Shown here in pieces: positions 4,903 through 5,003 of a stretch of 5,003 nucleotides of DNA. Source of the stretch: Thermoplasmata archaeon (lineage in GTDB: Archaea > Thermoplasmatota > Thermoplasmata > UBA10834); the NCBI GenBank assembly GCA_025457845.1, contig JALOTO010000117.1:1-5003 (forward strand), in the 5' to 3' direction. The position numbers and the translations under genes were made by a program. Below the pieces are notes generated by a model that worked only from the letters and a program-made list of their open reading frames with translations, ran no database searches and was not told the origin of the DNA. Each line of letters starts with the position of its first letter. Position 1 is the stretch's first letter.

Positions 4903-5003
4903 CGGCGTCCGGAGAGGGCGGTACCACGAGGATAGCGATAGCCAGCGGCAAGGGCGGGACGGGGAAGACCCTCGTCTCGACGAACCTGGCTGCCGTCACC
5001 GAG
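4881..5003 (+). CDS. MinD/ParA-type P-loop ATPase, N-terminal fragment (runs off right edge)
   Basis: The visible part reads TRIAIASGKGGTGKTLVSTN, a deviant Walker A motif at the very start of a MinD/ParA/NBP35-class ATPase, followed by LAAVTE to the edge. Genes like this, often with an inserted ferredoxin-type domain, commonly accompany NifX-like and Mrp genes. Whether this one has the insert cannot be seen. The start is uncertain. Family members normally begin two to four residues before IAIASGKGG, where no ATG, GTG or TTG exists; the codon there is ACG (4926-4928). The nearest standard in-frame start is GTG 4881, which adds 15 residues, overlaps the second NifX-like gene by 22 bases and has no ribosome site. 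I give that one as the default while noting GGAGAGG at 4911-4917 points to a start near 4926. Confidence 0.82.
   Translation, partial: MQGTQPLTASGEGGTTRIAIASGKGGTGKTLVSTNLAAVTE

Noticed and set aside
1..5003. tRNA, rRNA, CRISPR array, insertion sequence or attachment site
   Set aside because: I saw no regularly spaced repeats, transposase motifs, tRNA-like cloverleaf or rRNA signatures on either strand. Composition is uniform apart from the short spacer at 105-190.

Overview
This window looks like part of a GC-rich archaeal chromosome. AGG is the main arginine codon and ATA is common for isoleucine. Third codon positions are almost always G or C, and good Shine-Dalgarno sequences precede several starts. 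One gene encodes a Bat-type (HTH_10) regulator, a family found mainly in archaea. The gene content (NifX-like, Mrp, DsrE and DUF1847 proteins) suggests an anaerobe, possibly a methanogen or a relative in Thermoplasmatota. That lineage is an inference; the window holds no marker gene to settle it.

Layout: the window opens with the last 33 codons of an unidentified gene (stop at 102-104). A short AT-richer spacer follows, with a hairpin and a TATA-like patch. From 191 to the right edge every gene lies on the + strand and is tightly packed, with gaps of 4 to 75 bases or short overlaps, so most or all of it is probably one operon. The order is: DUF134/UPF0251 DNA-binding protein; Cys-rich HTH_10 regulator; DUF1847 Cys-rich protein; DsrE-like protein; Mrp/NBP35-type Fe-S carrier ATPase; two small zinc-ribbon proteins (67 and 57 residues); a NifX-like protein with a His/Gly tail; an IscU/NifU-N-like scaffold; a 48-residue zinc-ribbon protein; a second NifX-like protein; and the start of a MinD/ParA-type ATPase that runs off the window.

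How they may work together: two putative regulators at the head carry cysteines that could sense a metal, an Fe-S cluster or redox state. DsrE and DUF1847 could handle sulfur or electrons. The IscU-like protein could build clusters, Mrp and the MinD-type ATPase could carry or deliver them, and the NifX-like proteins could hold a metallocofactor or its precursor. No nitrogenase structural gene, NifB or cysteine desulfurase is visible here. The best reading is an uncharacterised metallocluster assembly or trafficking operon whose client enzyme is unknown. Three interleaved zinc-ribbon proteins, a hairpin that hides the DsrE ribosome-binding site, and the missing standard start at the expected place in the last gene are the features most worth a second look.
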